From Burkholderiaceae bacterium (GTDB lineage: Bacteria > Pseudomonadota > Gammaproteobacteria > Burkholderiales > Burkholderiaceae): a stretch of DNA of 32,932 nt. The notes beneath the pieces were generated by a model that worked only from the letters and a program-made list of their open reading frames with translations, had not been told where the DNA came from and ran no database searches. Position numbers and translations under genes: made by a program. Positions 31,897-32,932 of the stretch are shown here, piece after piece. Position 1 is the first letter of the stretch. Every line of letters starts with the position of its first letter. Where the stretch lies: the NCBI GenBank assembly GCA_947450605.1, contig CANFWB010000020.1, positions 1 through 32,932 of the forward strand. The letters run 5' to 3'.

Positions 31897-32721
31897 ATGG
31901 ACTATTCAACCCTTACCAGCCCTGCCCTAGGAATCACAGTGGGTGTACTGATGGGCCTCACGGGTGCTGGGGGTGGCATTTTGTCAGTACCCCTCTTAGT
32001 GTTCTTTTTGGGCCTTCCCATTGCTGAAGCAGCCCCCATCGCCCTTTGCGCCGTTGCCCTGGCTTCTAGCATTGGTGCAATCCTAGGCTTAAAAAATAAG
32101 ATTCTGCGCTATAAGGCGGCCGGCTTCATGGCAATCTTTGGCTTAGCACTATCCCCAGTTGGGCTTTGGCTTGCACCCAAGATCCCAAATGCGCCCCTAC
32201 AGATTCTGTTTAGCCTGATCTTGCTATACGTTGCCATTCGCCTATTACGTCAAGCTCGCAATGAAATCAAAGGCATTCCCGAGGAAAATAGAAAGCCCCC
32301 TCCTTGCCTCATGAATCCAGCCATTGGAAAACTGCAATGGACCTTACCCTGCGCACGCGCACTCATGCTTGCCGGAAGCCTCGCAGGTTTTTTATCTGGC
32401 TTACTAGGTGTTGGTGGTGGCTTCATCATCGTCCCTGCGCTAAAGCGCTACACAGATCTGCCAGTCAAATCCATTGTGGCAACCTCCCTCGGGGTGCTGG
32501 CCATTATTACTGGTGGTGGCGCCATATTCTCGGCAGCTACAGGCAATCTCAATATTCTCGTTGCTGCGCCCTTTGCTATCGCAGCTTTGGGTGGCTTACT
32601 GCTAGGCCTACTCTTTGGTAAAAAATTAAGCGGCCCACATACCCAGCTCATCTTTTCTATTTTTACTTTAGCAATTGCTATTGGTCTACTAATCAAGGGT
32701 ACATTGCTTTTACTTTCCTAA
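31897..32721 (+). CDS. TauE/SafE family sulfite exporter, sulfide-module member
   Basis: 274 residues with about eight membrane helices in two repeats. LGITVGVLMGLTGAGGGILS opens the first, and AGSLAGFLSGLLGVGGGFII with VPALKRYTDLPVKSIVATSL the second. The G-x-G-G-G motif in each half is typical. The gene is divergent from the persulfide dioxygenase, and linked by the shared palindrome, so it probably exports sulfite made by that enzyme. The ribosome binding site is weak. It differs in sequence from the other TauE/SafE permease at 10948-11754. A terminator follows. Confidence 0.9.
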   Translation: MDYSTLTSPALGITVGVLMGLTGAGGGILSVPLLVFFLGLPIAEAAPIALCAVALASSIGAILGLKNKILRYKAAGFMAIFGLALSPVGLWLAPKIPNAPLQILFSLILLYVAIRLLRQARNEIKGIPEENRKPPPCLMNPAIGKLQWTLPCARALMLAGSLAGFLSGLLGVGGGFIIVPALKRYTDLPVKSIVATSLGVLAIITGGGAIFSAATGNLNILVAAPFAIAALGGLLLGLLFGKKLSGPHTQLIFSIFTLAIAIGLLIKGTLLLLS

Positions 32722-32755
32722 AGCACCCCCCCCGCACCCCCAGATTGTGAAATAG

Positions 32756-32781
32756 AAAAAGCCCTCTAGTGAGGGCTTTTT
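32756..32781. terminator. Bidirectional intrinsic terminator
   Basis: AAAAAGCCCTC (32756-32766) pairs with GAGGGCTTTTT (32771-32781) around TAGT. It separates the convergent sulfite exporter and LivF-like genes and has T-tracts on both strands. Confidence 0.88.
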
Positions 32782-32805
32782 CATGAACAACCAAATAATG
32801 CCTGC

Positions 32806-32932
32806 TTAATGACCGCCAGCACCGCCAAGGTAGGCAGCTTTCACAGCAGGATCATGCATCAATTTATCTGCTGGGCCATGAGTAGCAATCTTGCCGTTCT
32901 CAAGCACGTAACCATAGTCGGCAACTTTTAAT
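32806..32932 (-). CDS. livF: Branched-chain amino acid ABC transporter ATPase, LivF-like (partial, C-terminus only)
   Basis: Only the last 41 or so residues are inside the window; the gene enters from the right edge. The stretch VADYGYVLENGKIATHGPAD, KLMHDPAVKAAYLGG ending in AGGH is the typical LivF C-terminus (the final AYLGG is diagnostic). The signature and Walker motifs lie outside, so activity cannot be judged. It is separated from the sulfite exporter by a bidirectional terminator. Confidence 0.85.
   Translation of the reverse strand, partial: LKVADYGYVLENGKIATHGPADKLMHDPAVKAAYLGGAGGH

Noticed and set aside
32726..32733. Run of eight C bases after the sulfite exporter gene
   Set aside because: It lies between the stop and terminator, not in a coding region or promoter; phase variation has no target here.
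1..32932. CRISPR array, insertion sequence, integron, phage or toxin-antitoxin locus
   Set aside because: I found no regularly spaced repeats, transposase or integrase domains, terminal repeats with target duplications, or typical toxin-antitoxin pairs.

Overview
The window looks like chromosome of a free-living betaproteobacterium of the Burkholderiaceae, most likely Polynucleobacter or a close relative. The reasons are moderate GC content, short intergenic gaps, a 745-residue monomeric isocitrate dehydrogenase, a phasin, DUF2889/DUF6352/DUF3820 proteins in single copy, and a TerC-type protein fused to a universal stress domain. This is inference from gene content; no marker RNA gene is present. 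I see no rRNA, tRNA, CRISPR array, insertion sequence or phage gene. Layout, left to right. (1) 1-4776, minus strand: a heavy-metal RND efflux operon in the order outer-membrane factor, membrane-fusion protein, RND pump; the pump runs off the left edge. Its long leader (4777-5090) is rich in inverted repeats, and an HPF-like ribosome-associated gene lies behind it. (2) 5578-9030: a TerC-UspA fusion gene on the minus strand, divergent from an NhaR-type LysR regulator and an SbtA-type bicarbonate permease. Between them is a palindrome built from three CCATGG blocks spaced 10 bp apart. The permease is followed by a truncated, frameshifted remnant of a DUF6671 gene. (3) 9033-15966: mostly housekeeping and accessory singles: phasin, parvulin-type PPIase, a TauE/SafE permease with a small secreted protein, a GNAT acetyltransferase, a small acidic protein, pterin-carbinolamine dehydratase overlapping an RsuA-type pseudouridine synthase, DUF2889, YdfG-type dehydrogenase and an outer-membrane-like barrel. 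(4) 15976-19076, minus strand: a four-gene run msrP-msrQ-lipocalin-metallo-beta-lactamase, joining periplasmic methionine sulfoxide repair to a soluble secreted lipocalin. (5) 19270-25448: monomeric isocitrate dehydrogenase, MFS transporter, DUF6352, FKBP and a membrane-anchored lytic transglycosylase. (6) 25449-27239: a 516-bp AT-rich gap, a secreted DNA/RNA nuclease and DUF3820. (7) 27260-30335, plus strand: the most interesting block. A promoter overlapped by two Fur-box-like sites precedes a DUF6662-type exported protein, a 60-residue unknown, an exported FMN-binding-domain protein, the flavin transferase ApbE and a four-helix membrane protein with paired histidines. The last three are tightly packed, with ATGA overlaps. 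I read it as an iron-repressed extracytoplasmic flavin electron-transfer system, possibly a ferric reductase; the parts are recognisable but the function is inferred. (8) 30373-32721: a sulfide/persulfide module. A persulfide-dioxygenase-like MBL protein, a BigR-type ArsR repressor and a DUF2892 membrane protein are encoded on the minus strand, and a TauE/SafE sulfite exporter diverges from them. A near-perfect AT-rich palindrome sits between the two transcripts and is the likely BigR operator. (9) The right edge holds the C-terminus of a LivF-like branched-chain amino acid ABC ATPase. Six hairpins with T-runs mark likely intrinsic terminators. For several genes I moved the start from the longest possible one to an internal codon supported by a Shine-Dalgarno site, a signal peptide or a 4-base stop/start overlap; the reasons are given per gene.
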